From NCBI GenBank assembly GCA_963971285.1, contig OZ020244.1, forward strand, positions 24,862,001 to 24,926,000: a stretch of DNA of 64,000 nucleotides, written 5' to 3'. Position numbers and translations under genes: made by a program. This DNA is from Astropecten irregularis (Eukaryota; Echinodermata; Asteroidea; Paxillosida; Astropectinidae). The notes below the pieces were generated by a model. It made no database searches. It was not told the DNA's origin and saw nothing but the letters and a program-made list of their open reading frames with translations. Below are positions 24,301 through 39,300 of this stretch, piece by piece (within the stretch, counting starts at the first letter, position 1; each line of letters opens with the position of its first letter).

Positions 24301-27300
24301 GTGAAAATTCAGTCCCATACGGTGCCCGATTTTTGAAAACACAGTGAAAAATGCAACACAGTACTTTTAAATATTTTCATCGTTATTTGTTGCCTTTAAA
24401 AGATCAGAATTATTTTTAGATCATTGGTTTTTCTCTTTTCTGGACAAATACAGCATTTCAGGCGGAAACATTTTAACGCTATGTCTATATACTATCACCA
24501 TCTTCAATTCTTAAAACATAAGTTATAGGTAAATCTGTGGAGATTTCTGTTTCGGTATGCCAACAAAGTCCCAAACGATGGATCCTAATAATTGTTAATG
24601 TCAATGTTTTTTTTACATTTCATTGTGGCTGTTTAAATTAATCAAATCCAACAATTCAAAGATAGACCTGTTACAAACATGTAACCGTTTAAATTGTTTC
24701 CACCTGAAATGCTGTATTTATCCAGAAATGAGTAAAACAAAAGACCGAAAACAGTTTTGATCTCCGAGATCAAAACCTTAGTTACAATTACCTTACAATT
24801 TGGCGTAACAATTGCAACAGTTTTTCACAGTTCTCTACTGTTTCCATTTATCCATTGAGCCGCAAATTTAACAGGTTTCTTTTTATTCCATGACAAATCA
24901 AATTATGAACAGAAGGCAGCTGTTCTATTAACTTTTACCAAAGTATGATACTACCTTTATAGCTGCACAATTCCCAAATCCCAAAATCAATATTCCAACC
25001 TACCTTTACTGTACAATAGATATCAGTCAGAGTGAAAACTTGTACAAAGGCACACATCCACAGTGAGAATCAATCCCTTTATGTGTGCATTCCACAACAC
25101 CAAAATAAACTGGTTTTAAGCAAAAGCTGCAAGCGCCAAAGTTAACTGGGTCGGCCGCGCCGTTTTTCCCTGTTTTCAATTCCAGTTTAGTCTTTTTTAG
25201 TGACAATAAAAACCTTTGTGCTACTTTGGCAAAACTCTGTCATGCTTGACAGCAAACTGCTGGGTCAAAATTACAGTCAAATATTTTCTAAAAAGTGGGA
25301 GTAGGAGGTTTGGTTCGGTTTTTGTCTATTTTATGTTGCAGCTTTTTATTCATCTATCCAATTTTTTTTTCAGACAAGTTCCTTTTGTGGGCAGGATATT
25401 GGGCGTTTTTTCTTATACCAACTTCCTACATACAATCGGCCCAAACAAAGTTTAAGAAAAAAAAATTAATCATCAAATAACCACAAGGGGAACTGACTGG
25501 TTAATTATATAAAAATAAAAAAATTAATAAAATCACAAGTGTTTACTGATGCGTGAAATTACGGAACAATTTCTATAATGAATTTTGGATTCTTACAAGT
25601 CAATGATCATTAATAAACATGAGACAAGGTCGCAAATAGTGCACCACCCAATTGGCATGACTCAAGTATACATGTACATATAGAGTTGATCATCCGGGCA
25701 TGCTATTGTGAGGACATTATACTGCAGAAATAGTAAACCACTTGTTGCGTGGGTATTTTTCTTTTCATGGATGAAAAAAAAAAAAACCTCGTGACTCAGA
25801 TATAACTATCCTTGGGCTTTGAGTCTGCCTTTTCTCAGGGATATCAATCATTTCAGCTTGAATTGGCAAACTTAAGTCTATAATTTTGATTAACCGAAGT
25901 TAATTGGCCGTCCTTGATATGGGAGGGGGGGGGGTCCTAGCATTTTGTAGCAAGGTCAATGGTTGGTCGCTACAGCATGGACAAGATAGCATTATGTCAA
26001 AGTCGTGCAAAGCTCAGATTACAACTATCACGTCAGAATCACTTGGGTCTATTTCCACACTTTCAATATCCGGCACAAATCAAACAACTAATTTTTATTT
26101 ACCCACTTCCAAATTTCACTTTGAAAAGCAAATCTTCAACCCCTGTTCATTACTGAGTATTAATAAAAGAATTGGGAACTCAAAGAGTTTTTTGGGGAAG
26201 GATGGGAGGGTGTGGACTTCATTCTCTTCTGAAGTTATGAAAGAAAGTCTGAACGATTTAAATTCTAATCAGGAAACAAAATTGTCTTTGGTCAAACTTC
26301 ACTTCCACATTTCAAAATCTCTAATTTCTCACCTATCAGCTTAATGTAGGTACAGTGGAAAGCCACTATAATGAACACCGCTACACAAAACATTTGGCTG
26401 TACTGAACATCATCCTTGGCTCCAAATTTTTGTGTATTAAAAATACATAGGCCTACCGAATATGGTTCTTTGATTAAGTGTAAATTTCAAAACACAATTG
26501 AGACAATTCAAACTAAAATGAGTTGATGAGCTGGTGAGTAAGCCTGTGTAGAGGGCAAGACTGGATTCCATACAATAGTAACAATGGACAAATGGGTCTC
26601 CTGCAAGCCTTGAATTTAACGGAAGCCATGGCCTTCGTTGCCCTGGTTCTTGGCCTTGGTGCCCCTTAAAATGTTTCCATAGACATTATGATTTTCCAAT
26701 GGAAGTGCCCCTTGCAATGGAAAAGTGGCCTTTCCCCTTTCAGGACCAAACTCAAGGCCTGCGCCTGTAATGGAATGACAGCTTATATTTGAATGCACAA
26801 CTTTGTAAATTACACAATTCCACAAAATCCCTTCTTGGCTGGTCAGTGAATATAAAACAAGCAGCACTTTAGAATCAATGCATGTTATAGCGGCTGCAGG
26901 GATCTCTGGAAATTAACATCCAAGATGAAATCCATTGCATAGACCATCCGGAAAGACCGAGTCTGCAGCAAGTGGCCTTCAATATAAAACCAAAGATTGA
27001 TCGGTTGATTCTGCAGAATCCTTTACTGACAGGCCCCAGGGTGCTGATAGTAATTACATGTACATTCAAAGAGCAAACGGAGGCCGGATGCAAAAACGGG
27101 GATCAGCGACAAATCCACTTATCAATCAAAATGGGAAGAAAAAAAAAACAGTGCACAGGGAAATATTCTATCGCATCCCGGTAATTTTAAAGATCAGATG
27201 CAAGGATGAATGTTACTGCAAGGTCAAGGCCGGTACGTACTGATTGCGTATTCACAGCACACGCAGCACGGAGAACCCACAGAAAAACCCTCGTAGCATA

Positions 27301-30300
27301 GGAGAGAACCATTGCACAACTCTACTCACATACATGTACACACATGTATGACCGAAGCTGGGATCGAACCCAGGCCACATTGGTGAGAGGCGAGTGCCTA
27401 ACGCACATGCCACCTATGCCCCCTTCAAGTATGAACCAGCCTTCATACTACATACTATACGTGTACGTATGGTGTGTTTGTGCAACAAGGCTGTTTCTTT
27501 GTAACCTTTGGAATAAAGAACTCTGGATTCATTGCACCAAGCATTTATATTCATCTGAAATGTGAATAATCGATCATTAATTGCTGAACAAAGAGCGATG
27601 ACACAATACCAATCACCATGGTGATACTGACGACTCATCTTTATGATTCATCTTTAGTGATTTTGTGAAATCTAGCCCCAGATGCACAAAAATGCAACAA
27701 AATCGCAACTTAGATGACAAAACGTTGAGGAAACTGACACGACAGTCTGTGCTTACATAAAGTAATATGCATACATGTATCTCCCAGTACAACTTTATGA
27801 ATGTTCCTTTAAAGTGAATCGAACCTAGAAATCACAAATTAAGACGTATTAAAAATGCAGTTTCTGAAATAAACCTAGTATTCTCTAAATTTCTACACAA
27901 AAAAAGAGGAAAAAGTGTTAAGACACCTAAAAAAAGCTGAAATACAATCTCAAACTGCTTCAGTGGGATGTTACTTTGATAAACAGTCACCATTCTGTCA
28001 GCGCTGGCATCCATGACAACCCAGGAACAAAATTGTTCCAGCACCGGCCTTCAATGCTTACCAGCCAGACGGTAAACTCAAGACAGACACATAAAGGCAT
28101 TGAGAATACGCCTTATCCAACATATCCAACACATCCAACTTGTCACCTTCCTTGTATACCCACTGGAAAAGATAACACCAGTTTTAAAAAGAAAATGGAT
28201 ACAGACTACTTTGAATCCAATCCATTCCTTGCTTTGATTGCACTGCTCCGAATGTAGGATGGATGCAGCTTGAATAAGGTCTATTACGGCACACAAAGAC
28301 AACATGACCAAGAAGAAGAAGCACAACTTACTTTGGCTGTGATTCGGTAACGTGCTCCTTACACACAAGCCAAGAAGAGGCTCAAAAAGCACACCAAATT
28401 ACAAAAAAAAATCACTCACTGTTGCCTAAATGAATGAAAAAAAAAGTATGGCTGAATCCAATCCACACTGCAAGGGTATATGCACGATTGCACGTACACA
28501 TGTCAGGCTTAGTGACTTACACCTTAGTGCGTTAAATATTCCGTCAGCGTTTGACATTTCATGATCGATTTCCTATTCCCCGATGTCTTAATCGCATCTA
28601 GGAGAAAGAACCTGCGGCTATGCAGAATTTTCTTCTTTTTTTTTCCTTTTCATATCGGAGAAGCATAACCTTTGACAATCTTTGACAAGAATGCAGACCT
28701 ATGCAAATTGAAAGAGGCTGGGGTGGCACTAAGGGGTCCCTAAGTTTAAAAAGAAAAACAAATGGTTTTCAATTTTGTTGCTGTGTGGTTTTCGCATTAT
28801 GCAGGTTGATTTTTTTTTTTAAATCTTTTTGGTGGTTGCAACAGTTCAGGGATTTAATTTTTTAAACTGGATATCAGAAAAATACCGGTAGGTGCAATAT
28901 AAATGGCCATTATTAGCCGATATGCCTGTCAACAAGTCCTTCAGAAAGGGGCATCTCTTTGGCCTTATGTAGCCTATTGACCATATCTTTGAGGGGCACA
29001 GTTAACAATAAGTTATGCACAAAATCTCAAAATATCACAACAGTGTATTTCATTCTTGTGATTTAAGAATAATCAAATTGATTTATTTTTAATTGACTAA
29101 ATTTGTGAATTTTACTTCATGGAAAGGGATTGTCTTTCTGAATTGTAGCCTAAAATATGATTTCTGATAGAGCGCCTTCAAGAGAGCAATAATAAGATTG
29201 TATCAGGTTTCAAAAGCTGAGGAAAATACCTCCAAAGTGTCATACTATTAAGAAGCTCCTTTACAGCTCATTTCAGTTGTGCAGATGTCTATGATTTGAT
29301 TGTGTATTTATGGGTCTTGTTTGTTTCCCGTACGCGATAAGTGATCTTGCAATCCACGTCCCTTGCAGGATACGCTAAATTTGGATCAGGGATTTGAAAC
29401 AAACAGGCCCTTTTTAGCATCATTTGCAAAATTCTATCACCCTGATGACAAATCATTGATAACAATGATTAATTGCGGTACCCACCGTTATTGGATTTGA
29501 ATTACACCTGCTGGCCACGGCTAGCTTGGCAGTCTAGTGGTATGACATCTGTACTAAAAACCAGGAGGTCGTGTGTACGAATCCCACCTGAGCCAGTGCA
29601 TGACGGTTTTTTTCATATGCCTTTCAACATGATGCTAAAAAAACTTGCCAGGCTTGCGAGTTTTTCCCATCCTTCACCAGGGACGTCAGTCACTCCCAAG
29701 CATTGGTGTTTTTTTCAGCATCGTGTGAAAAAAGCTTTATAAGCACTGACAATACAGTCATTACGGTGCTGATATTATGTTATATCGGTGAAGGGCTAGC
29801 CTAAATTTGCATAACTGCATCAATTTGCATGACTGTTACCGAGGTATTGGGAGAAAAAAAATTTGGTTGAGGGTCCCAAGGAAATTAAACAAGCTGTCTG
29901 ATCTGGCTTCATTTGTTGTCAAGATATTTACCTTGACCCTAATCCATCTGAATCCACCCAAATCCATACTGAGGTTATTGTTTTGTCTCTTTCTTTTCCG
30001 GGGGTTTGGGGAGGAGATTTTGTAAGATTGCAGCTGTGTCTCCTCGTACAATCACGATCCTGCAATATTGCTATCTCAACAACTGTGTCTATATCAATCC
30101 ACTGAACTGGATCAACTAGAACAGCGAAGCTGTCATGGCTCGCTGCAGCTTTACGTGGATTACCAACATGATAGCAAATCAACACCAGAATGATGCAGAA
30201 AGAAGCAGATTTCAAAACTCAAACAACTAGACGTCTTTGTAATTGACGCAAACACTAAGTAAGTTTAACATTTCACCACACGGCCAGACGGCCAGGACAA

Positions 30301-33300
30301 ACGATACTATTACATAGGCTCACTCAGCTTGGAAGCTCGCCAAAAAATAACAAGCATTCTCATATCAATAGAGAAATGTTGAAGGGGTCCAAGGCAATAA
30401 GGGATTCTAAAACTTGACCCAAATCTCAGAGATCTAGATGTAGATCAAATTATTGTCAGTTACATTTTTTTTTTGGGGGGGAGCTTTTATTAAGACTGGA
30501 GGTTTAAATCACAGCTTCACGATGTTGAGCCACATTATGTGTACATTAAATAAATAATGCAATGAGGTGCAATGCACAAAAACAATTATACAGTAATCCG
30601 AGAACAAGTTTTTGAATGGCGCCCTCTTTTGAAAAAAAAAAAACTGCGGTGGTGTTTTTCAATCTAGTGTGCTACACCTCAAGGTCTGTACATGGTGCGC
30701 AATTTATTCCTGAAAAGAAATTAAGAGACTTGGAGAAAACTTTTCATCATGGACAACGTCTCCCGGATGTCCTTGCTGGTTTTTTGCTCGTGATAAGCTT
30801 TCCGGCTTCCTAGATTTAAATAAAAGAATATTTAAATAAAAGATGATTTCGCAGTGTGAAAAATATTACACTGACACCACCGCAGTGTTGCAATTTGTGT
30901 GGCGCCACCAAACATCTTTATGTTTTCTTCAGATTACTGTATAGGTAAAATCCAAGCTGCAACCTCTAACTTCAACTAGAAGTTTTTGGATGCTGTCAAA
31001 CTCACCTCTACGGCTTCCATGGTGACATTCTTGCCAGACTCCCAGTAAGTGACCGTGTAGCTGTCCACACTCTTATAGAACACCTCTGGCTTCATCCAGG
31101 AGACTCTGGCTCGACCCATGCCGATATCCGTGACTGTGACATTGACCGGAGGACTGGGGGCTGGTAGAGGGAGAAGGGTGGGGCAAGGGGAAAGAAGAGA
31201 AGAGAACAAGAAATACATCATTTTGGGTCATCTCTTGGCTGATAATACAAGGTCAAGATACAGTGGAACACCACTATAACAAACACCGCTATAACAAAGT
31301 TATGGCTATACTGAACATCATCCTTGGCTCCCAATTTTTATGTACAATGTATAAGACATGCTGAACATTGTTCACTGTAATGAACGACCACTATAACGAA
31401 CAATTTCTGTGCATCCCTTCGTGTTCGTTATAGTGAACCGAACATCATCCTTGGCTCCAAATCTTTGTGCACAATGTATAAGACATGCTGAACATTGTTC
31501 ACTATAATGAACGACCACTATAACGAACAATTTAAGTGCATCCCTTCGTGTTTGTTATAGTGGCATTCCACTGTACCGAACATCATCCTAGGCTCCCAAT
31601 CTTTGTGCACAATGTATAAGACATGCTGAACATTGTTCACTATAATGAACGACCACTATAACGAACAATTTCTGTGCATCCCTTCGTGTTTGTTATAGTG
31701 GCATTCCACTGTATAATGAACACCGTTATACCAAACAATCAGCAATACCAAACATCATCCTTGGCTCACAATTTTTGTGTACAATGTATAGGCCTACTGA
31801 ACATTGTCCGCTTATGATAGGTATTTTTTGTTTACGGTTCTTGTATTTCATGAGACAGTTTTATTTCTCGCTAGGCTAATGCACTACAACTCCGGCTTTG
31901 TGCATGGTGCACGATGTATTCCTGAAAGAAACACAGAGTAAGAATATTCGACATGGACAATATCTCCCGGATTTCCGCACCGGTCTTTTACTCATGATTA
32001 GATTTCCAGCTTCCCAGATTTCAATAAAAGGCGGTGTACAAAATAATATACTGAGACCACCACAGTTTCTTGTTTTAATCAAAAGAGGGCGCCATTCAAA
32101 ACCGTGTGCTCGAATTACTGTATTGTTTTGAATAGTTTATTCTAAAAACACGTTGAGAAGAACCACACTGGGCTGGCTTCAATACAAAGTAAGGCTTGTC
32201 ATATTGTTATGTACAGTTGAGATCCTAACAAAGTACATTATGAACTTGACTGATAACATTGCATTCCTTTTAACATTCCAGACTATCAAATATTTCCCCT
32301 CATGAACAACCTTAGCAGGAAATGTTTATAGTGAATTGAAAGAAAAGTTTTGAAATGCAGAGCTCTCATGTTCTTGGGACCACTTCATGAATGTAGCAAT
32401 GCCCTCGTTGATAAGTTTTATCACAAGGCAAACATGGAAAACATGAGCATGGTATCTTTCAAGGAATGCTTTTAGAGTTTATAAAGACGGAAGTATAGTT
32501 ACGGGCTAGCTTGTGATGCACTGGGATTTTGGACAACATGCAAGTATAATGTTGACGATACCAGTGAATACCCTCACCCTGACCAAACCTCCATTACCCT
32601 CCAAAATTCCTCTCGAGATATGAGCAACAAATATTACAATACTAAATCTGAGAATGTAACAACATTCTGACAATTCAATCCTGGCAGAATCTTTCTTGGC
32701 CCTTATCCAAACCTTGGCTCAGGCTCAGGCTCAGGCTCCATTTCATGTATCAATCATAATTACTGGGTATCAAATCAGAGGCTTTTTGCTACGGTTCGGA
32801 AGTAGATTCTCTGGTTTGAACAAGAAGACCATTCAATGAAAAACCACAACCTATATTTTTGGCATATGAATAACAGAGACGAAGCCACAGCCTGAGCCGG
32901 AGCCGAGATTTGGCAAAAGGGCCTTGGTGTTTGCAAAGAATCTCCGAGATTCAAAATGTCAGGTCAACTTTCATTCAGACAGACAGCCAAGAATAGAAGC
33001 TTGCCAGTGGAGTGATGTCATTCATGTCCCTGGATCTCAGAATCAGACAATGTGCGTCAAATCCACATGTAGCCTGCACAAACGGTACTGGAAGAGGTTT
33101 GTCTGATATACGGGTACTTCAGTCAAAGGTAACAGTCAATAGCCCTTATTCACAGTGCATCATATCCAAATTGCATTCGGAGCAGTGCAATCAAACCGAG
33201 GCTTGGATTCAAATTAGTCTGGTACCTGTTTTCCTTTTAGAATTGGTGTTATCTTTTCCAAAGAGTGTACAAGGAAGGTGACAAAATAGATGCGCCATGA

Positions 33301-36300
33301 ATATTAAGGCCTATCGAACACCACTGACATTAAGTCATTGCAGGCCTACCATGTAGTTTAATTGAACACCATGATTCAAATCCTGCTAGTAATGCACCAC
33401 TAGGGGCCAATTTAAAAAAGCTGCTTAAGCATCAAAATTTGCTTAAGCATCAAAAATGAAATAAAATCAGTATGCCAGCCCAAACTCCTTGTGAATGTTA
33501 TGCTCAGCAAACAATGGCTGAATACAAGTCGAAAGCAGTAAAAATCACATGGAAATTTGGTTGGTAATCCCGACTGGTCAAGACTTTTCATGCTTAAAAG
33601 CAAATTGTGTGCTTAAGCAGCTTTATAAAATTGGCCCCAGTGCCCTCATACAATAGCTGAACTATCCAGAATACACACATCTCCCTATTTTCAAACTCCT
33701 TCTGAACATTGCTGGAAGTGACTAGAAAACAAATCACACATGAGAATATTGATGAGGTAAGCATTCACGGTGAGTCATATATAAAGAGAAACACATTGAT
33801 GGCGTCTTGTAGTCTCTCTAGGGTGTACACTGACATACACTGGTGCCCTCATCAATGCCAATCCTACAAGTAGCCATATTCATGAGTCAACAGAAGATTG
33901 TTGGCAGTCAGAAAACTGATAAAGAACTATGAATGCCGAGTATAAGGCTGAGAACCCCTTATGTAGTGACTTACAGACCCTTTTAATAGTGTAGTTTCAT
34001 ACCAAGGACGAGGTGCAGTGGTCACCATGACACATGACACTTGGGGCGCGCATTACATTATTCACAGCTTGAAATTAACTATGAATATCATGCGCAAGAT
34101 GGCAAAGAATGGCGATGCAGGAGGAACATCGAACATCACAAATATCTGGGAACAAATTTGTGATGTTTGACACATCGTACATCACAAATTCACAAATATC
34201 TGCGCATGTTTTGTGATGTGCAATGTTTGCACAAATATCTGGTGCACATAATGACGTGTGATACACTTGTAATAGGTTACATTATTTTGCGGCACAAATC
34301 TGCGCACATGTGGTTTTTATATGTGGCATGATTTTTCTGAATAATCTTTCTTTGTTTAGTTACGGTACAAAGAACTAAAGTGAAATGTAAACAAAAAAAG
34401 TTATTATAACAGCGGTCAAGTGCAACGACATGTGCAATAACGGTGTGCAGTCAGCGGTTGTGATTCACCCATGTCATATGTCATGGCTGCAACAAAAATG
34501 TGTGATGACACTCTTCAGTGCTATTGGTATAGACAAGCATTAGTGTCTTGACTGCCTGTCAATATAGCTATAATATCCCCCCCATCATGCTTTAGATTAC
34601 TGGCAGTGAGAGTACAGGTAAAGAACTACAAATGCAGGGTCAGACCAATTCTTACAGTCCCTTTAGGTGCATAGACATGCACTATTGACCGGCAATAGAC
34701 AGGAACTTTTCTATCCCCAAAATACTCTCGTAACTACTAAAGAGTGCTGGTTGTGGATAAGCATTAGCACATTACAAGTGAGAATACTGATAAGGACTTC
34801 AAGTACAAGTTGTCGAGTGAAAGAAACCCTGTTTGTAGCCACTTCAAGACCTAGTTTACAGACATGCAGTTACAACCCTCAATGGAGGTCAATAGGTCTA
34901 CAGTATCCCCTAATCAGACCTTTACTAGAGAGTGCTGGCTACGGATAAGAAAAGCCGTACATTTGACCTGATCAAAAATATTGCAAAAGGGCTTCTAGTC
35001 CCCTGAGTCCAGATATCAGTTCCTATTCTAAACCCAGTGCTATTTGTTTAAGATATCTCTCTTTGCACACTAGTATAAACCGGCCCTTGGACTTACGCGT
35101 GGCATTCTCACCGGCCTCGCTCCGCGGCACGTGGGTCAAGGCACAGCGTATCTGGAGGATGCAGAGAGCCAGGAACGCCAGGAAGAATACGGTCTCCCAA
35201 CCGCCAATCTGCTGGATGCAGAGGTCCGTGAAATCCAGGCCGATCATCGGGTTTAATATAAAGATGCAACACACACTGGTTCCTTGTATTTGTGGAGAAG
35301 TTTCTCACAAGCAGGCTGGTCCGAAGTCCAATCAGATGTTGATGATGGTGATGTCACATGCTTCACGTGACATATGTCTTCTTTCCTGATGGCTACATAA
35401 CCTCGTTCTGTCTGTTGTTAATCCTTGAGAACAGACAACTATCCACAGCCAGCGGAAAGCATGATGATGCGCTTAACGACCGAACAAAATTCCTTTGGCT
35501 TGACAAAACAGCAAAAATCCGCACTACACCGTGGCAAGATTTCGCCAGTAACAACACCTGCAGGGTCACGACATAACCTTTTAGTTAAAAACATCCACGG
35601 GGAGGTAAAAAAAAAAAGAACGGCGGGTGCCAAGCTCGAGCCAGAATCAAACTGCAAGATCTCTGGTGCAGAGTTCAAATCTGAGGGTATTTTATGAATA
35701 CACTGCACGGCACACACGCGTCGATCCGCACAGACAAACATGAATCACACATCCCTGACTACAACTCCCCTGGAAGGTTGCAGTGACTGGCACAGCTGGA
35801 TCACCATCCCCCCAAACCACCAGCTCTAACAAACATTGGCCCGTGACTGTGATTTCTGCCACAATTCCTGCCGACCATCCAAGTGGGAACCCCCTGTCGG
35901 TCCCTGCCGATAAATCTAGAGGGTCCCCTCATTCATCCACTGAAAACACCACAAAGTCTCTCAGATTTGCTTGCAAGCGAGGCCACCGACCAGTACTTTT
36001 GAGGTCGGGAAGCCCAAACCGAGACAGCGTTAGTGCCGTATTTCCATGAGGTAATCCTCTTAAGCCGTCAGCTGTGTCGAGCAAAATCCCAACCAGTCCC
36101 CAAAAACTGGCTCACAATCCCATCCCGCAAAAAAAAAAACATGGAGCATTACTGGCTATCCGGACATTAAAGGGTGGGAAAGAAAAGAACCTGTACGCCA
36201 AATGTCAACGTTTACAGACCTCCTGGACGCCAGAGGAAGTGAAAAGGGCCAGAGGGGCGACAACCTGCAAGTTTGTGAGAATGAATCATCTTGCATATGT

Positions 36301-39300
36301 ACATGTACCTTAATACTCTCATTGAGAATACACACACACACACACAGCATGCCACTGTGCCTAAAATGAGTCGGTACGTACATGTAATCTCATGCAACAA
36401 AAATAACATCTTTTACTGCAGTTTCTCGTCGCTCCTGAACTGCTCAATACTGACGTGTTGAGCCACACCTTATTCTCAGGTCTAGCGAGTATGAAGAGTA
36501 ACTACCGGTACAATGTAATCCCTCATATTGTAACTACCTATTGAATTAGAAACATATGGTCAACCTTTGGGGGAATTTTAGAAAGGGATATCTCGAAATG
36601 GAACTAAAGGGCTTTTCACACTATCCAAAATCTCAGAGTTGGAACCGGGTCGAACCCCGAGATTTTTGTCAAACCCTTTTCACAACCCTGAGCCAACCTG
36701 AGTAGGACGGCGGAACCAGATCGAAATCAACCTTGGTAGGGACCAGCGTTGAAAATCTCAACCCGGTTCCAAACTGCACATTTTTTACATTGATCTGAGT
36801 CGCATGAGCTGGTTCACAAAACAAGTAGTGTGAACGTTGCGTCTCTTCGAGCCGGTTTAAAAACTTGCCGGGACTGAACCGGGGCAGATCCAGGTTGGTT
36901 TCAACGAACGAAAAGGAGACAGAGTGAAAAAGCTGGGTTTGCGGGGAGGGAGGTGAAAGAATTTCTCGCGCCTTAGGGAAACTTACCACAATTTAGGTTG
37001 AATATGTCTCCACAAGGAAATTCTGAAGGTGTATAGGTCTACACAAGATTTTCACAAAACTGATATTTGGAATAAACTCAACAAGGAGGAATTTCAAAGT
37101 TATTCTTATCCATTGCAAAGAGAAGTATTTCAAATAAGGGACGTTCGCTAGAAATTTCAACCCAGGAAAGTGATTCTGATTCAAATGGAAGCGTTTTCAA
37201 TTCTGCTCTTCAGAGAGTGCTCTTCATTAGTACACGAGAACAAAGCCATGTCTCCACAAGGATACAAGTTCAGGTATGGCTGTATGATGTTATGTGGCTG
37301 ATTAGTTAATAATTAAGGGAGAGTTACGGGAGACGGTGGGAGGTTCAGAGTTTGATCTCTCCTCTCTACAAATTGAGGAAGCTGAAGACTAGCTGGATTA
37401 GGGCTTCACGTCTGCCACCTGAATTTCACTGATAATAACATTTGCGAGGTTCTCTGAACTTTGAAACCACTTATCATACTTATTAGGATGTCCTTTTACA
37501 CAAATCATTTCAGACCAGGGGTCAATTTCATAGAGCTGCTTAAGCACCAACAGTTGCCTAAGCACCAAAAAATGTTGATAAATGAAATCAGTATGCCAGC
37601 TCCTTGTGAATGTTTTGCTCGGCAAACAATGGCCAAATGCAAGTCAAAAGCATCATTATGAAAATTTGGTTGATAATCCTGTTTGATCAAGGAAGATTTT
37701 GCATGCTTAATTGGCTCCTGTAGTGAATAATGATTCTGTGCAAACAACAGCTGACATAACTGACGTCACGAGCGCGGAGCCCTATTGATGAAAAATACTA
37801 CATGAACTGGACAGGCCAATATATGACACAGGAGCACACCATGTAACCTTCACAGAGTCTGGATTCTATTTACAGCTTGAGAGGAACCTTGGGGCATGTC
37901 TTGTGATCTGCAATTAACCCCCTTGCTACCTTCCCCCTACCCTAACATCCCCCCAGCCACCCACGCCTTTTCCCCTACCCAATAAGCCAAACCCACAGAC
38001 AAACTGAGGATGAAAACCGGACAAGGTCTGCCTAAAATAGAACCCTGCGGTAGTGCGGTTAGTAAAATTTACATTGTACAGTCAAACCTGCCTTAGCGAC
38101 CACCTGTGTATAACACCTATATATCCATAACGACCACTTTCAAACGCCCCCGTGGAAAAACCTGTAGTTTGTATACTGTGTATAGCGACCAACTGTCTAA
38201 CGCGACCAGCGAACACCCATTTCTGCACCCGTGCTGTCGCTGAAGCCTGTATAGAACAACCACAACTTGAGTCGTGCAAAAAAAAAACCTTCACCATCGA
38301 AAATCTGCTACAAAAGTTGCGTTCTTTTTGAAAGCCCCCCAAACCATTTAAGGGATTTAGTAAACCAACGATCAAGATATCTGGGGATATCTTCATTGGT
38401 GACATAACACATAACAGTGGTCACTATTACGGTAGGTTTATTGGACTCAATCTTGAACAACGGGTGCTCAAATATTGCCAACCTGTCAATAGAGACCTTT
38501 TCCGTTTCCCTTGAGTGGTCTTTAAAGGTAATATCATACTTTGGTTTTTGTAAAAGAAGTTCAGATTCATGGTCAAAATTATCAAGGAAGATACAGTCAC
38601 AGTTATCTGTGAAAATTTCAGTCCCATACAGTGCCCACTTTTTGAGAAAATAGTGAAAACTGCCACAGTATTTCCCTTTTATTTTTGATCTTTTAAAAGA
38701 TCAAGAAGATTTTCGGCCGTTGTTTAACTAATTTCTGGCATTTCAGGCAGAAATATTTTAACGGTAGGTTTCTACCAGCACCATCTTCATACCCTGAAAG
38801 TTATATGTAAATCTGTGAACATTTCGGTTTTGGTTTCTTACCAAAGTATGATACTTCCTTTAAAGACAGGTTTGACTGTATTTCAATTGCATCAGACGCG
38901 CAAGATGAGCATTCTACCACCAAGTAAAGCACTGTCACAAGATACCAAGACAGCACTGTTTACTAGTCATAATTCAATGCTCCTTGTTTTGTAGTAAGTA
39001 CTGGCTCTGTATTACCTAGAGATCAATGAGTGAAGTTACGTAGACCTGCTGGGTATGTGTAATACACTCCCACATCCTATTGTCAATGACAGGCAGTAGG
39101 CAGGGCTTGAACTCTGAACTTAAAGGGGCACGTCAGGGGGTCTTATCTAAACCTCGGCTCTGGCTCAGGCTCCAGCTTCGTCTCGGTTGTGGTTTTTTCA
39201 TTGGAACTGTAGCTCTGTATTCTTTTTCGAACTAGAGAATCTACATCTGAACCGTAGCCAAAAGTCTCTATTTTGATACCTGCTATTTTAGAATGGATTT

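Larger units (their letters stand above)
15359..31005 (-). other. Two large introns around coding exon 11
   Basis: Intron DNA of about 3.2 kb (15359-18525) and 12.3 kb (18698-31005). Contents are repeats listed separately, plus AT-rich single-copy-looking sequence (for example 22.7-24.2 kb and 25.0-26.3 kb) in which I see no codon-biased frame. A 146-codon frame on + at 25904-26344 has no splice context or recognisable domain and is probably chance. Confidence 0.6.

Noticed and set aside
25904-26344. 146-codon + frame
   Set aside because: Longest frame in the window, but no domain, no codon bias that I can see, and it lies within an intron on the opposite strand.
35250-35262. TATA-like TTTATATTAAA before the internal first exon
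   Set aside because: It is only a few bases from the ATG at 35247, too close to be a core promoter for that start.
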